DNA from: SG8-40 sp050050435
GTDB taxonomy: Bacteria; Pseudomonadota; Gammaproteobacteria; Burkholderiales; Eutrophovitaceae
Direction of reading: 5' to 3'
DNA length: 12,447 nt
Assembly (NCBI GenBank): GCA_050050435.1
Contig: JASFUE010000071.1
Coordinates: 1 to 12,447 of the forward strand
The notes under the pieces: model-generated
What the model was told of the DNA's origin: nothing
Seen by the model: only the letters and a program-made list of their open reading frames with translations
The model's database searches: none
Shown here: positions 6,702 through 12,447 of the stretch, piece after piece
Layout of the letters: each line of letters opens with the position of its first letter
Position numbering within the stretch: the stretch's first letter is position 1
Program-made: the position numbers and the translations under genes

Positions 6702-7031
6702 ATGACGCTGACCAAAGCTGACCTGGCAGATCTTCTGTTCGAGAAAGTCGGCCTTAACAAACGCGAAGCCAAGGACATGGTTGAGTCCTTCTTTGAAGAA
6801 GTAAGGCGATCGCTCGAGAACGGAGAGGGTGTCAAACTTTCCGGATTCGGCAATTTCCAACTCCGGGACAAGCCGCAACGCCCCGGCCGTAACCCCAAGA
6901 CCGGCGAAGAGATTCCGATCACTGCCCGCCGTGTTGTTACCTTTCACGCCAGCCAGAAGCTGAAGGCGATGGTGGAGAAGAACTACGGTGGAGAGCAGCA
7001 GCAACAACCAGAACAGCAGCAGCAAACGTAA
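6702..7031 (+). CDS. ihfA: Integration host factor alpha subunit
   Basis: Nucleoid protein that pairs with IHF-beta and bends DNA sharply at specific sites. It has 109 aa, against 99 in E. coli. The dimerisation helices (MTLTKADLADLLFEKVGLNKR) are followed by VKLSGFGNFQLRDK, then the DNA-contacting arm RPGRNPKTGEEIPITARR, which carries the intercalating proline. Alpha rather than beta is shown by the arm and flank sequence (GEEIPITARRVVTF) and the position after pheT. AGAGG precedes the ATG, 12 nt after the pheT stop. Unusually, after the normal end (KLKAMVEKNYGG) there is a glutamine-rich tail, EQQQQPEQQQQT, coded by a CAG-rich tract that is also the start of the next gene in another frame (44-nt overlap). 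Confidence 0.97.
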   Translation: MTLTKADLADLLFEKVGLNKREAKDMVESFFEEVRRSLENGEGVKLSGFGNFQLRDKPQRPGRNPKTGEEIPITARRVVTFHASQKLKAMVEKNYGGEQQQQPEQQQQT

Positions 7032-7365
7032 GACCCAGCTGCCGCCAATTCCCGCAAAGCGCTATTTCACCATTGGTGAAGTCAGCGAGCTTTGTGGCGT
7101 CAAGCCGCACGTTCTTCGCTACTGGGAGCAGGAGTTCACGCAACTCAAACCGGTCAAGCGCCGTGGCAACCGGCGCTATTACCAACACCACGAAGTGCTC
7201 CTTATCCGGCGCATCCGCGAGCTTCTCTACGAGCAGGGCTTCACCATCAGTGGTGCGCGTGCTCGTCTTGACCAGTCTGCGAGCATCGACCAACCGGCAA
7301 CCAATGTGCTGGCGGGCAAGATTCGCCAGGAGTTGCAGCAGGTACTCGATATACTGCGTGCCTGA
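6988..7365 (+). CDS. MerR-family transcriptional regulator downstream of ihfA
   Basis: 125 aa DNA-binding protein of unknown target. A low-complexity Ser/Asn/Lys N-terminus (about residues 1-25) leads into a MerR winged helix-turn-helix at about 26-95: KRYFTIGEVSELCGVKPHVLRYWEQEF, then KRRGNRRYYQHHEVLLIRRI. A short C-terminal helix (about 100-125) is the likely dimerisation coil. It has no effector-binding domain and no cysteines of the metal-sensing kind. The GTG start at 6988 is supported by GGAG at 6974-6977 and by the lack of another start before KRYFTIGEV. The overlap with ihfA suggests coupled translation. A MerR-like gene at this position is common in gammaproteobacteria such as Pseudomonas; its function there is, to my knowledge, not established. 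Confidence 0.93.
   Translation: MESSSNNQNSSSKRKTQLPPIPAKRYFTIGEVSELCGVKPHVLRYWEQEFTQLKPVKRRGNRRYYQHHEVLLIRRIRELLYEQGFTISGARARLDQSASIDQPATNVLAGKIRQELQQVLDILRA
6994..7025 (+). repeat. CAG/CAA tract read in two frames (ihfA tail and MerR start)
   Basis: Two short (CAG)n-like runs (6994-7004 and 7013-7025) are separated by CAACCAGAA-like sequence. In the ihfA frame they encode glutamines, four then four, split by PE. In the MerR frame the same bases encode SSSNNQNSSSK. Such triplet runs can lengthen or shorten by slippage in units of three without breaking either frame. Confidence 0.85.
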
Positions 7366-7397
7366 GCCTTCCTTCAGGGCTTCAGACAAAACTGCTC

Positions 7398-7406
7398 TGT
7401 TATAAT
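7398..7406 (+). promoter_or_regulatory. Extended -10 promoter for tRNA-Pro
   Basis: TATAAT at 7401-7406 is a perfect -10 hexamer, and TGT at 7398-7400 completes an extended -10 motif (TGNTATAAT). There is no good -35 at the usual distance (GGCTTC at 7378-7383, 17-nt spacer), which an extended -10 can offset. The predicted start near 7413 leaves a leader of about 7 nt before the mature tRNA. Confidence 0.75.
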
Positions 7407-7419
7407 CCGTTGCACTTTT

Positions 7420-7496
7420 CGGGGCGTAGCGCAGCCTGGTAGCGTACCTGCATGGGGTGCAGGTGGTCGTGAGTTCGAATCTCACCGCCCCGACCA
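7420..7496 (+). tRNA. tRNA-Pro, anticodon GGG
   Basis: Seventy-seven bases with the CCA end encoded (7494-7496). Acceptor stem CGGGGCG (7420-7426) pairs perfectly with CGCCCCG (7486-7492), discriminator A7493. Anticodon stem CCTGC (7447-7451) pairs with GCAGG (7459-7463); the loop ATGGGGT puts anticodon GGG at 7454-7456, reading CCC and CCU. T-stem GTGAG (7469-7473) pairs with CTCAC (7481-7485) around TTCGAAT. The C1 start and A73 are typical of bacterial tRNA-Pro. A tRNA-Pro follows the ihfA-merR pair in Pseudomonas as well. No transcription terminator is visible in the 129 nt before surE. Confidence 0.98.
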
Positions 7497-7625
7497 AGAC
7501 CCTGGGAAATGCGGAGCATGCTTATTCAACGCCTGTCAGCAGTTCACGGCGAGATAAACCAGACTCGCTAGAGATGGAATCAGCTCCGTGCCCCCGACCT
7601 GCCGTTCGCTTCTTGTTGACTCCAG

Positions 7626-8399
7626 ATGCGCATCCTGTTGAGCAATGACGACGGGTATTTCGCGCCGGGTTTGATCGCGCTGGCGGAGGAACTCAAGAAA
7701 ATCGCCGAAGTGGTCGTGGTCGCGCCGGAGCGCGACCGCAGCGGTGCGAGCAACTCGCTCACGCTCGACCGGCCACTGATTGTCAAACGTTCCCATAGCG
7801 GTTTTCTCAACGTCAACGGCACACCTACTGATTGTGTCCACCTTGCGGTGACCGGTCTCCTCGATCATGTTCCCGACATGGTCATTTCCGGAATCAATCA
7901 TGGAACCAACATGGGCGAGGACACCCTTTATTCGGGTACTGTCGCTGCTGCCATGGAAGGATTCCTGTTGGGCATTCCATCCATTGCCATGTCGCTGGCC
8001 AGCAAGCAGGGCGGGCACTACGCCGATGCCGCCCGCATCGCGCGTCAGTTGGCCGAAAAACAACGTGACGATCCTTGCGGGTACGCGATGCTGCTCAACG
8101 TCAATGTTCCGGACATCCCGTTTTCCCAGCTGCAGGGATTTGAAGTTACCCGGCTGGGGCGCCGCCACAAGGCTGAAGGTGTGGTCAAGGCGACCAATCC
8201 AAGGGGGCAGCAGGTGTACTGGATCGGTGCAGCTGGCGATGCCCAGGATGCCAGCGAAGGTACCGATTTTCATTGCGTGGCCTGCAACCGGGTGTCGGTT
8301 ACGCCGTTGCAGATCGACCTGACCCATTACCGGGACATGGACGGAGTGCGCAGCTGGCTGGGGCAGGCATTTGCCGGCGCTCTGCCCGAGGCATCATAG
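7626..8399 (+). CDS. surE: 5'/3'-nucleotidase SurE
   Basis: Metal-dependent phosphatase acting on nucleoside 5'- and 3'-monophosphates and polyphosphate, linked to stationary-phase survival. It has 257 aa, against 253 in E. coli. The metal ligands expected for the family are D8 and D9 in LLSNDDGYFAPG, S39 in DRSGASNSLTL, and N91 in VISGINHGTNMG. GTPTDCVHLAV, IYSGT-like LYSGTVAAAMEG and ILNINVP-like LLNVNVPDIP are also typical. The ATG at 7626 gives the canonical MRILLSNDDG start; its Shine-Dalgarno is poor. It is the first gene of a block with pcm (3-nt gap) and nlpD. With no terminator after the tRNA, it may be partly transcribed from the tRNA promoter. Confidence 0.97.
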   Translation: MRILLSNDDGYFAPGLIALAEELKKIAEVVVVAPERDRSGASNSLTLDRPLIVKRSHSGFLNVNGTPTDCVHLAVTGLLDHVPDMVISGINHGTNMGEDTLYSGTVAAAMEGFLLGIPSIAMSLASKQGGHYADAARIARQLAEKQRDDPCGYAMLLNVNVPDIPFSQLQGFEVTRLGRRHKAEGVVKATNPRGQQVYWIGAAGDAQDASEGTDFHCVACNRVSVTPLQIDLTHYRDMDGVRSWLGQAFAGALPEAS

Positions 8400-8402
8400 G
8401 CG

Positions 8403-9068
8403 ATGCAGATGAATTTGCGTCATTCAGGCATTGGCATGACCTCGAAACGTACCCGCCAGCGCATGGTAGAACGTTTGCGTGCGGCCGGCATTCGGGATGA
8501 AATGGTATTGAGTGCGATGCTGGAGGTACCACGCCATCTTTTCGTGGATGAAGCGCTGGCCTCCCGTGCCTATGAGGACGTATCTTTGCCGATCGGTTTC
8601 GGCCAGACGATTTCACATCCCTACATCGTTGCCCGCCTTTGCGAGATCGCGCGAAACGGACACAGCCTGAACCGGGTACTGGAAATTGGCACTGGCTGCG
8701 GCTACCAGGCGGCCGTGCTCTCGCGCATTGCAAAGGAAGTCTATTCCGTAGAGCGGGTCGCGCCGCTGTTGTCGAAAGCCCGCGTGAGGCTGCGCGAGAT
8801 TCGCTACCGTAATGTCAGGGTCAAACATGCGGACGGGCACCACGGTCTGGAGCAGGTGGCGCCGTTTGACGCCATTGTCATGACTGCGGCAAGCGCTCAG
8901 GTGCCGGAAGCACTGGCCAGCCAGTTGTCCATCGGCGGGCGCCTCATCCTGCCAATGGGCACCGACCAGCAGCGTTTGCTCTCGGTCACCCGAACTGAAA
9001 ACGCACTGGTGGAGGAACTGCTGGACGAAGTGAATTTTGTGCCGCTGTTGGCAGGAACGACGACATGA
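8403..9068 (+). CDS. pcm: Protein-L-isoaspartate O-methyltransferase
   Basis: Repairs damaged proteins by methylating isoaspartyl residues with S-adenosylmethionine. It has 221 aa from the ATG at 8403, against 208 in E. coli. The family signatures are VPRHLFVDEA, LPIGFGQTISHPYIVARL and the SAM-binding motif VLEIGTGCGY (92-101), followed by SVERV, FDAIVMTAA and GGRLILPMG, ending in VNFVPLL. The start is uncertain: ATGs at 8403, 8409 and 8436 (MTSKRTR) are all in frame. The last matches the shorter Pseudomonas form, but a GIGMTS-type extension occurs in other gammaproteobacteria, and GAGG and TAGG upstream favour 8403 or 8409. The stop codon overlaps the nlpD start (ATGA), so coupling is likely. 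Confidence 0.96.
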   Translation: MQMNLRHSGIGMTSKRTRQRMVERLRAAGIRDEMVLSAMLEVPRHLFVDEALASRAYEDVSLPIGFGQTISHPYIVARLCEIARNGHSLNRVLEIGTGCGYQAAVLSRIAKEVYSVERVAPLLSKARVRLREIRYRNVRVKHADGHHGLEQVAPFDAIVMTAASAQVPEALASQLSIGGRLILPMGTDQQRLLSVTRTENALVEELLDEVNFVPLLAGTTT

Positions 9069-10198
9069 GCTTCTTGCGCCGTTTTCTGCTGCTTGCCTTG
9101 CCGGGCGTCATGCTGATCGCCGGCTGTGGGTCGACGAATCATTCCGCACCGGTGCTCGACCGCACACCCGGTGGGAACCGCGCTTCACCCGCCCGCGCGG
9201 AGAGTGCCACTGCGGGCACGACGACGAAACACACCCAGGTCGCGACGGCGAGCAGCAAGGCCGCCTCCGACACCGGTAAGCCGGCAAAGACGAAAGAGAG
9301 TTCCGCCCCGGTTGATGCGCGCCGGATCCAGCCTTATGGCGAAGGGGACTGGCGCCCGGAAACATACGTGGTGCGCAAGGGTGACACGCTCTATAGCATT
9401 GCCCTGGACTTCGGGCAGGATTACCGTGACCTGGCGACCTGGAACAATCTGGCGGATCCTTCCTATATCCAGATCGGGCAACGAATTCGTCTGTTTCCAC
9501 CAGCGGCGGCGGCAGCCGCCAACGCCGCGCCTGCACCTGCGCGGGTGCCTGGTACTGATAACCAGCAAACGGCCAGTGTCAGCGTGCCGACCTATTCGGA
9601 TCCGAAGGCCTACCGGGCGGATTACAGTGAACAGGCATACGCGCAGATGCAGCGGGTTCTCGCCGGGGAAGCAGAGACGACGGTCCTGGCAACGGCGGCG
9701 GCCACAGCAAAACCGGGCACCCCGTTGCCGCAAGCGCCGGCTGCAACGTCGCCACCGCCACCGCCATCGAAACCCAATACCGCTACTGGCGGTGGTGGTG
9801 CCACCAAGCCGGCAATGCCAAGCGGGACGATTACCTGGGAGTGGCCTGCTTCGGGAAGCTTGTTGTACGGATTTTCCGACGGTCCTATCAAGAAAGGGGT
9901 CGGTATCGGCGGTAAGCCGGACCAGGCTGTCGTGTCCAGCGCGCCTGGAAAAGTGGTCTACAGCGGCAGTGGCCTGCGCGGCTATGGCAACCTCATCATC
10001 GTCAAGCACAACGACACCTGGCTCAGCGTGTATGCGCTCAACAAGCAATTGCTCGTCAAGGAAGGTCAAATGGTCGCCCAGGGCCAGAAGATCGCCGTCA
10101 TGGGCGAGACCGATGGCAAACCTGAGTTGCATTTCGAGATTCGCCGCCTTGGCAAGCCGGTTGATCCGCTGGACTATCTGCCCAAGAACCGGTCCTGA
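9065..10198 (+). CDS. nlpD: NlpD-like LysM/M23 murein hydrolase activator lipoprotein
   Basis: Probable outer-membrane lipoprotein that activates cell-division amidases in the periplasm (AmiC in E. coli); 377 aa. The signal peptide ends in a lipobox, LIAGC, with lipidated C21. Residue 22 is Gly rather than Asp, which predicts outer-membrane sorting. A LysM peptidoglycan-binding domain spans about 100-145 (YVVRKGDTLYSIA, WNNLADPSYIQIGQRI). After a long Ala/Pro/Gly-rich linker comes an M23/LytM domain at about 270-372 (RGYGNLIIVKHNDTWLSVYALN, GQKIAVMGETDGKPELHFEIR). The catalytic zinc ligands are absent (GVGIGG where active enzymes have HxxxD; HFE rather than HxH), as in E. coli NlpD, so it should be an activator, not an enzyme. 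rpoS, which commonly follows nlpD, is not here. Confidence 0.93.
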   Translation: MSFLRRFLLLALPGVMLIAGCGSTNHSAPVLDRTPGGNRASPARAESATAGTTTKHTQVATASSKAASDTGKPAKTKESSAPVDARRIQPYGEGDWRPETYVVRKGDTLYSIALDFGQDYRDLATWNNLADPSYIQIGQRIRLFPPAAAAAANAAPAPARVPGTDNQQTASVSVPTYSDPKAYRADYSEQAYAQMQRVLAGEAETTVLATAAATAKPGTPLPQAPAATSPPPPPSKPNTATGGGGATKPAMPSGTITWEWPASGSLLYGFSDGPIKKGVGIGGKPDQAVVSSAPGKVVYSGSGLRGYGNLIIVKHNDTWLSVYALNKQLLVKEGQMVAQGQKIAVMGETDGKPELHFEIRRLGKPVDPLDYLPKNRS

Positions 10199-10230
10199 AC
10201 TGGCACCATGTGCCTGCGGGCGTAGAGATC

Positions 10231-10246
10231 CATTCGCAATCGAATG
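10231..10246 (+). promoter_or_regulatory. Hairpin covering the start codon of the acetyltransferase gene
   Basis: CATTCG (10231-10236) pairs perfectly with CGAATG (10241-10246) around a CAAT loop. The last three bases are the start codon of the next gene. No good Shine-Dalgarno lies at the usual distance, so initiation should be weak or depend on ribosomes arriving from nlpD. A 6-bp stem is marginal and could be chance. Confidence 0.35.
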
Positions 10247-10687
10247 TCGTCTGTCGAACCTGTCATTGTTGTGAAAACGGCCGATTGGGCGGGTGACCAG
10301 GCGGCATTACGCGCGATTCGCGAAGCCGTGTTCGTGATCGAGCAAAAGGTTCCGGTACAACTGGAATGGGATGGACTTGATGCCCATTGCGCCCATGTTC
10401 TCGCCTGCGCGGACGGCAAACCGGTTGCAACCGGGCGGTTGCTACAGGACGGGCATATCGGCAGGCTCGCCGTCCTGAAACCGTGGCGCGGGCGTGGCAT
10501 CGGCTCAAGAGTGCTGCGGGCGCTGATCGCAATCGCCAGGCAACGGGGTATGGAAGCCTGTGTTCTCAATGCCCAGACACAGGCGATTGCGTTCTACGAA
10601 CGCCATGGTTTCGTTGCTGAAGGTAGTGACTTCGACGATGCCGGTATTGCGCACCGACGCATGGTATTACAGGACTGGCCGGATTAA
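10244..10687 (+). CDS. GNAT-family N-acetyltransferase (ElaA/YjcF-like)
   Basis: 147 aa acetyl-CoA-dependent acyltransferase with unknown substrate. The N-terminal part has IREAVFVIEQKVPVQLEWDGLD followed by HVLA, a pattern seen in the ElaA and YjcF groups of GNAT proteins. The acetyl-CoA pyrophosphate loop is IGRLAVLKPWRGRGIGSRVL (about 66-85), with the R-G-x-G-I-G motif. The C-terminal AFYERHGF and GIAHRRMVL are typical motif B and end strands. The ATG at 10244 is the first start after an in-frame TAG at 10223. It follows nlpD by 45 nt with no terminator between, so cotranscription is possible. Its stop codon overlaps that of the opposite-strand gene: TTAA at 10684-10687 gives both a TAA. 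Confidence 0.9.
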   Translation: MSSVEPVIVVKTADWAGDQAALRAIREAVFVIEQKVPVQLEWDGLDAHCAHVLACADGKPVATGRLLQDGHIGRLAVLKPWRGRGIGSRVLRALIAIARQRGMEACVLNAQTQAIAFYERHGFVAEGSDFDDAGIAHRRMVLQDWPD

Positions 10688-11496
10688 TGCCGGCGCTGGC
10701 CGCGTCTGTAGCTGAATGCCCGATGTGTCTGTTCGATGCCAGCGGCGGCAAAACTGCGTTCCTGCACGGACATGTTTCCTTCGTTATCCATCAGAACGAC
10801 CGTCGAGGCACGGGTACCGTAATTGTCGGAGACGATAAACGGGGCCGAGAGTGCTCGTTCCCACTCATGTGGTACGCCTGTCGAGGGCAGGGCATCGTCG
10901 TTGGCCGGGCGCCGGTCTGCAAGCATACCGAACAGGGCCGTGGCCAGTTCGTTTCGGTCCGGTGCCAACAACAGATCGGATTGCAGTAACCGGGACAACG
11001 CCTGTGTCGTGCGCACCACTTTCGGCCACGGTGTGTCGAGCGAATGATTGCTCAGACCGTGTACGCCCGGTTCAACCGGTCGAGCGCCGGCGCGATGCAA
11101 TCCTTGCCAGCGATTGGATACGAAAAACAACGCCTCGTCGTCGGCAACCAGCAGGTTGCAGCCCGGATAGTCAGTCAGTGGCGGGCGCATCTGCTCGACG
11201 TAGTCGCCAGCACGGCTGGCTGAGGCCAGGTAGTTCCTGACCAGATGACCGCGTGAAGGCCAGCCCGGTGATGCAGCGGTACCTTCGCGAAAATTGGTTA
11301 CGGCGGCCCACCTGCCATCGGTATGCGTCGCAAACCAGCTTCCGCCTTTTTCCACGTCACGTCCGCCGAGCACGTCGGGTAACTCTTCCCAGTAGTCGAG
11401 TGGCAGGCTGGGGCGATTGAAATATTCATCCCGATTGGCCGCCATGACCAGCGGATACACCGGGTGTGCTTTCCAGGCAAACACGATCAGGCACAT
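10684..11496 (-). CDS. TANGO2/NRDE-family protein
   Basis: 270 aa protein of the family named for its conserved NRDE motif. The N-terminus MCLIVFAWKAHP with Cys2 is the family start. AANRDEYFNRPS puts NRDE at 21-24, and LGGRDVEKGGSWFA follows at 43-56, then W-A-A-V-T-N-F-R at 63-70. Animal TANGO2/HRG-9 and a bacterial homologue have been reported to move haem; the biochemical role is still debated. The open frame extends 58 codons further upstream, but that part reads as unrelated sequence over the DUF4936 gene, so the ATG at 11496 is chosen. The start overlaps the upstream stop by one base (TGATG), a sign of coupled translation. It is the last gene of the ygfZ operon and converges on the acetyltransferase gene. 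Confidence 0.93.
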   Translation of the reverse strand: MCLIVFAWKAHPVYPLVMAANRDEYFNRPSLPLDYWEELPDVLGGRDVEKGGSWFATHTDGRWAAVTNFREGTAASPGWPSRGHLVRNYLASASRAGDYVEQMRPPLTDYPGCNLLVADDEALFFVSNRWQGLHRAGARPVEPGVHGLSNHSLDTPWPKVVRTTQALSRLLQSDLLLAPDRNELATALFGMLADRRPANDDALPSTGVPHEWERALSAPFIVSDNYGTRASTVVLMDNEGNMSVQERSFAAAGIEQTHRAFSYRRGQRRH

Positions 11497-11816
11497 CAGA
11501 CGCTGCCGGCAGGGAGGGTTGTGGTCTGTGGAGCCGCACTTTGGAACAGTTCGGTATGGCGCGCACCATCTCCACCGAGCCAGCGGCCGATCTGACTGCA
11601 GGCAGTACAACTGCGCATGGCGTCGAGGAACGCCGCCTGGTCGACTATGTGCGCATAGACTTCCATCCACAGCAGCGGCTCATCGACCTTTGTCATCAAC
11701 TGCCCGTCGACGCCGGTGCACTCGCGTACGGCATCAAGGGTCGCGCGCGCGGCTTTCGAGGCTTCGGCCACGTGTCCGGCTGCGACCCGATAGTAGATGT
11801 AGCAGGACATTGTCAC
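11496..11816 (-). CDS. DUF4936-family small protein
   Basis: 106 aa protein of unknown function that resembles the DUF4936 family, judged by the pattern YIYYRV, LWMEVYA and RHTELF. The alternation of strands and helices would suit a ferredoxin-like or dimeric alpha-beta-barrel fold, which is inference. It has four cysteines (C5, C33, C70, C73), the last two in a CTAC (CxxC) motif; there is no signal peptide. The GTG at 11816 overlaps the ygfZ stop (GTGA) and has GGAG 6 nt upstream (11826-11823). The ATG at 11810 is an alternative, 12 nt from the same Shine-Dalgarno, two codons shorter. It is wedged between ygfZ and the NRDE-family gene with overlaps at both ends, so all three are surely made together. 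Confidence 0.85.
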   Translation of the reverse strand: MTMSCYIYYRVAAGHVAEASKAARATLDAVRECTGVDGQLMTKVDEPLLWMEVYAHIVDQAAFLDAMRSCTACSQIGRWLGGDGARHTELFQSAAPQTTTLPAGSV

Positions 11817-12447
11817 GAACTACTCCGGGCAAGCCTGTCTGCCACCGCACTGACGGATGTAATGCCAGCACCGCTACTGCTACGCAATTGCGTTGCCGGC
11901 TCGAGCGCGTCCTTGCGCAAAACGGCGAGAAATTCGCAACCTTGGCCGGGATTGATGGCGGCATCGGTTACGGTGCCAAGGCTTTCACCGCTGCCAGAGT
12001 CGACGATGGTCTCGCCTGCGGCCAGTGATTTATTGCAGCGCCCGTAATACAGATGGCGTTTGAGGTCCCCCAGATAGCGCGTGCGCGCGACGATCTCCTG
12101 GCCCGGATAACATCCTTTTGAAAAGCTCACGGCGGCGTATGCGTCCAGCCCGAGCATCTGCGGAATGAAAGCTTCCTGTGTGGGCTGGGTGACAGTCGCA
12201 ATGCCTGCGCGAATCGTTTGCAGTTGCCACCAGTTCCAGCCGGCCGGGTACAGGTGCGCGCTCAGTTTCAGCCAGACCGCGCTCGCCTGGTCCGCCTGGC
12301 AAATGAGCAGATAACGTCCACCTGGCAAATTGACCAGTGCCATCCCGTCAGCGTGAGTCAGCTCGAAAACCTGCCCCGGCACAGCGGCGAGTACTTTGCC
12401 CAGGCACGCTGGCGCCTGCGGTCCGGCAATACCGAACATCACCAGGT
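11813..12447 (-). CDS. ygfZ: YgfZ/GcvT-domain folate-binding protein, 5' end missing
   Basis: The visible part is about 211 residues from the C-terminal two thirds; E. coli YgfZ has 326. The frame runs off the right edge of the window, so the GTG at 12442 and ATG at 12439 are internal. The signature KGCYPGQEIVARTRYLG is present, with the conserved Cys at 12112-12110, and is followed by KRHLYYG. E. coli YgfZ binds tetrahydrofolate and helps maintain or repair iron-sulfur enzymes such as MiaB; the KGCYxGQE cysteine is needed for this. GcvT itself, which has a different signature, is not a good match. It is the first visible gene of an operon with DUF4936 and the NRDE-family gene, the stop overlapping the next start by 4 nt. 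Confidence 0.94.
   Translation of the reverse strand, partial: LVMFGIAGPQAPACLGKVLAAVPGQVFELTHADGMALVNLPGGRYLLICQADQASAVWLKLSAHLYPAGWNWWQLQTIRAGIATVTQPTQEAFIPQMLGLDAYAAVSFSKGCYPGQEIVARTRYLGDLKRHLYYGRCNKSLAAGETIVDSGSGESLGTVTDAAINPGQGCEFLAVLRKDALEPATQLRSSSGAGITSVSAVADRLARSSS

Noticed and set aside
7360..7378. Hairpin after the MerR gene as a terminator (CCTGA with TCAGG)
   Set aside because: Only 5 bp and no U-tract follows.
7420..7625. tRNA-Pro as a phage or island attachment site
   Set aside because: No repeat of the tRNA 3' end and no integrase in the window; housekeeping genes follow.
9185..10132. A 315-codon open frame on the - strand opposite nlpD
   Set aside because: A shadow of GC-rich coding sequence; Arg-rich, with no recognisable motif or start signal.
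10208..10225. Five-codon ORF (MCLRA) between nlpD and the acetyltransferase gene
   Set aside because: No Shine-Dalgarno and too short to support as a gene.
9126..10274. A 382-codon open frame on the + strand overlapping nlpD, longer than nlpD itself
   Set aside because: The translation is Arg/Pro/Ser-rich with no domain, while the nlpD frame has a lipobox, LysM and LytM domains.
11497..11670. Upstream extension of the NRDE-family protein by 58 residues
   Set aside because: The family starts at MCLIVFA, and the added sequence lies over the DUF4936 gene in another frame with no family resemblance.

Overview
The window comes from a proteobacterial chromosome, most likely a gammaproteobacterium with moderately high GC by eye; a betaproteobacterium is not excluded. 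The evidence is the order thrS-infC-rpmI-rplT-pheS-pheT-ihfA-merR-tRNA-Pro, the surE-pcm-nlpD block, and the close similarity of ThrS, IF3, L35, L20, PheS, PheT and IHF-alpha to the Escherichia coli and Pseudomonas proteins as I remember them. The DUF4936 gene beside ygfZ points to a free-living environmental lineage rather than an enteric one. No genus can be named from the sequence.

Region 1 (1-7365, + strand) is the translation supercluster: thrS (5' end cut by the window edge), infC, rpmI, rplT, pheS, pheT, ihfA and a MerR-like regulator. Most of what is new here lies between and inside these genes. infC appears to start at an AUA codon at 1928, not at the ATG at 1961. A terminator-like hairpin with a U-tract fills the thrS-infC gap and ends right at the infC Shine-Dalgarno. 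An alternative, mutually exclusive helix with the end of thrS can be drawn. A good sigma70-type promoter lies inside thrS. The infC-rpmI leader can fold into a compact H-type pseudoknot, as expected for an L20 autogenous operator. A clear Rho-independent terminator separates rplT from pheS. ihfA and the MerR gene overlap by 44 nt through a CAG tract that is read in two frames.

Region 2 (7366-7625) holds an extended -10 promoter, an intact tRNA-Pro(GGG) with encoded CCA, and about 130 nt with no visible terminator leading into surE.

Region 3 (7626-10687, + strand) is surE, pcm and nlpD, closely packed (3-nt gap, then a 4-nt overlap), followed 45 nt later by a GNAT acetyltransferase. In many relatives rpoS follows nlpD; here it does not.

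Region 4 (10684-12447, - strand) is a tightly overlapping convergent operon transcribed in the order ygfZ (5' end cut), a DUF4936 protein, and a TANGO2/NRDE-family protein. YgfZ is linked to iron-sulfur protein maintenance and TANGO2-family proteins to haem handling, so the small DUF4936 protein with a CxxC motif between them is the least understood gene here.

I saw no mobile element, CRISPR array, integration site or wholly unknown multi-gene system. The window is mostly housekeeping, and the interest is in its regulatory architecture.
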